Part shown: positions 63,962-64,000 of the stretch, one piece after another
How the letters are laid out: the number at the start of each line of letters is the position of its first letter
Position numbering within the stretch: the first letter of the stretch is position 1
DNA from: Batillaria attramentaria
Lineage: Eukaryota > Mollusca > Gastropoda > Batillariidae
Assembly (NCBI GenBank): GCA_018292915.2
Contig: JACVVK020000399.1
Span: 236,501-300,500 of the forward strand
Direction: 5' to 3'
Length of the DNA: 64,000 nt
Position numbers and translations under genes: made by a program
Notes under the pieces: generated by a model
Databases searched by the model: none
Seen by the model: the letters and a program-made list of their open reading frames with translations, nothing else
Told to the model about the DNA's origin: nothing

Positions 63962-64000
63962 TTTGTTGTGAGCAGAAGTAAATGAAATGTGTATACTTGT

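Overview
The window looks like nuclear DNA of an invertebrate animal, most likely a gastropod mollusc. It is intron-rich and about 42-45% GC by eye. It is full of (CA/TG)n arrays and long homopolymers, and it carries at least five kinds of tRNA-derived SINE-like repeat. The phylum is an inference from gene style and repeat types; no ribosomal or mitochondrial marker is present.

One large plus-strand gene spans most of the window, from about 6.1 kb to about 64 kb. It encodes a cytosolic carboxypeptidase of the CCP2/CCP3 (AGBL2/AGBL3) type, an M14-family metallopeptidase that trims C-terminal residues from tubulin. I could follow up to 19 coding exons with GT-AG borders. Reading phases match at every junction in the catalytic part. 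The N-terminal beta-sandwich domain lies at 49.9-51.5 kb. The zinc and catalytic residues (HPGE, DLNRN, CDLHGH, TLEATF) lie in four exons at 52.6-54.7 kb. A charged, Lys-rich and then Ser-rich tail ends at a stop at 62119-62121. The 5' part has two candidate N-termini: exons 1-3 (6.1, 13.1 and 15.1 kb) and a separate exon with its own ATG at 48.5 kb. Both end in phase 1, so both join the shared exon 5 in frame (about 1213 and 1071 aa).

A 33-kb intron (15.6-48.5 kb) holds most of the accessory material. At 29.3 kb there is an intact Arg-rich ORF of unknown function with a 14-residue repeat. At 30716-39320 I find an 8.6-kb DNA transposon that appears not to be a simple catalogue item. It has TTAA at both ends and imperfect 19-bp terminal inverted repeats. 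It contains a decayed, exon-split transposase-like gene on the plus strand and, convergent to it, a decayed gene with a P2X7-receptor-like cysteine-rich C-terminal domain on the minus strand. Other structures in this intron are a candidate 322-bp MITE, a 90-nt near-perfect hairpin, a tiny poly(A) retro-insertion with 16-bp target duplications, and several local tandem duplications.

The first 6 kb and the remaining introns hold microsatellites, minisatellites and SINE-like copies. Two SINEs inside the carboxypeptidase gene still have perfect 12-13 bp target duplications. No rRNA, functional tRNA, CRISPR array or bacterial-type operon was seen.
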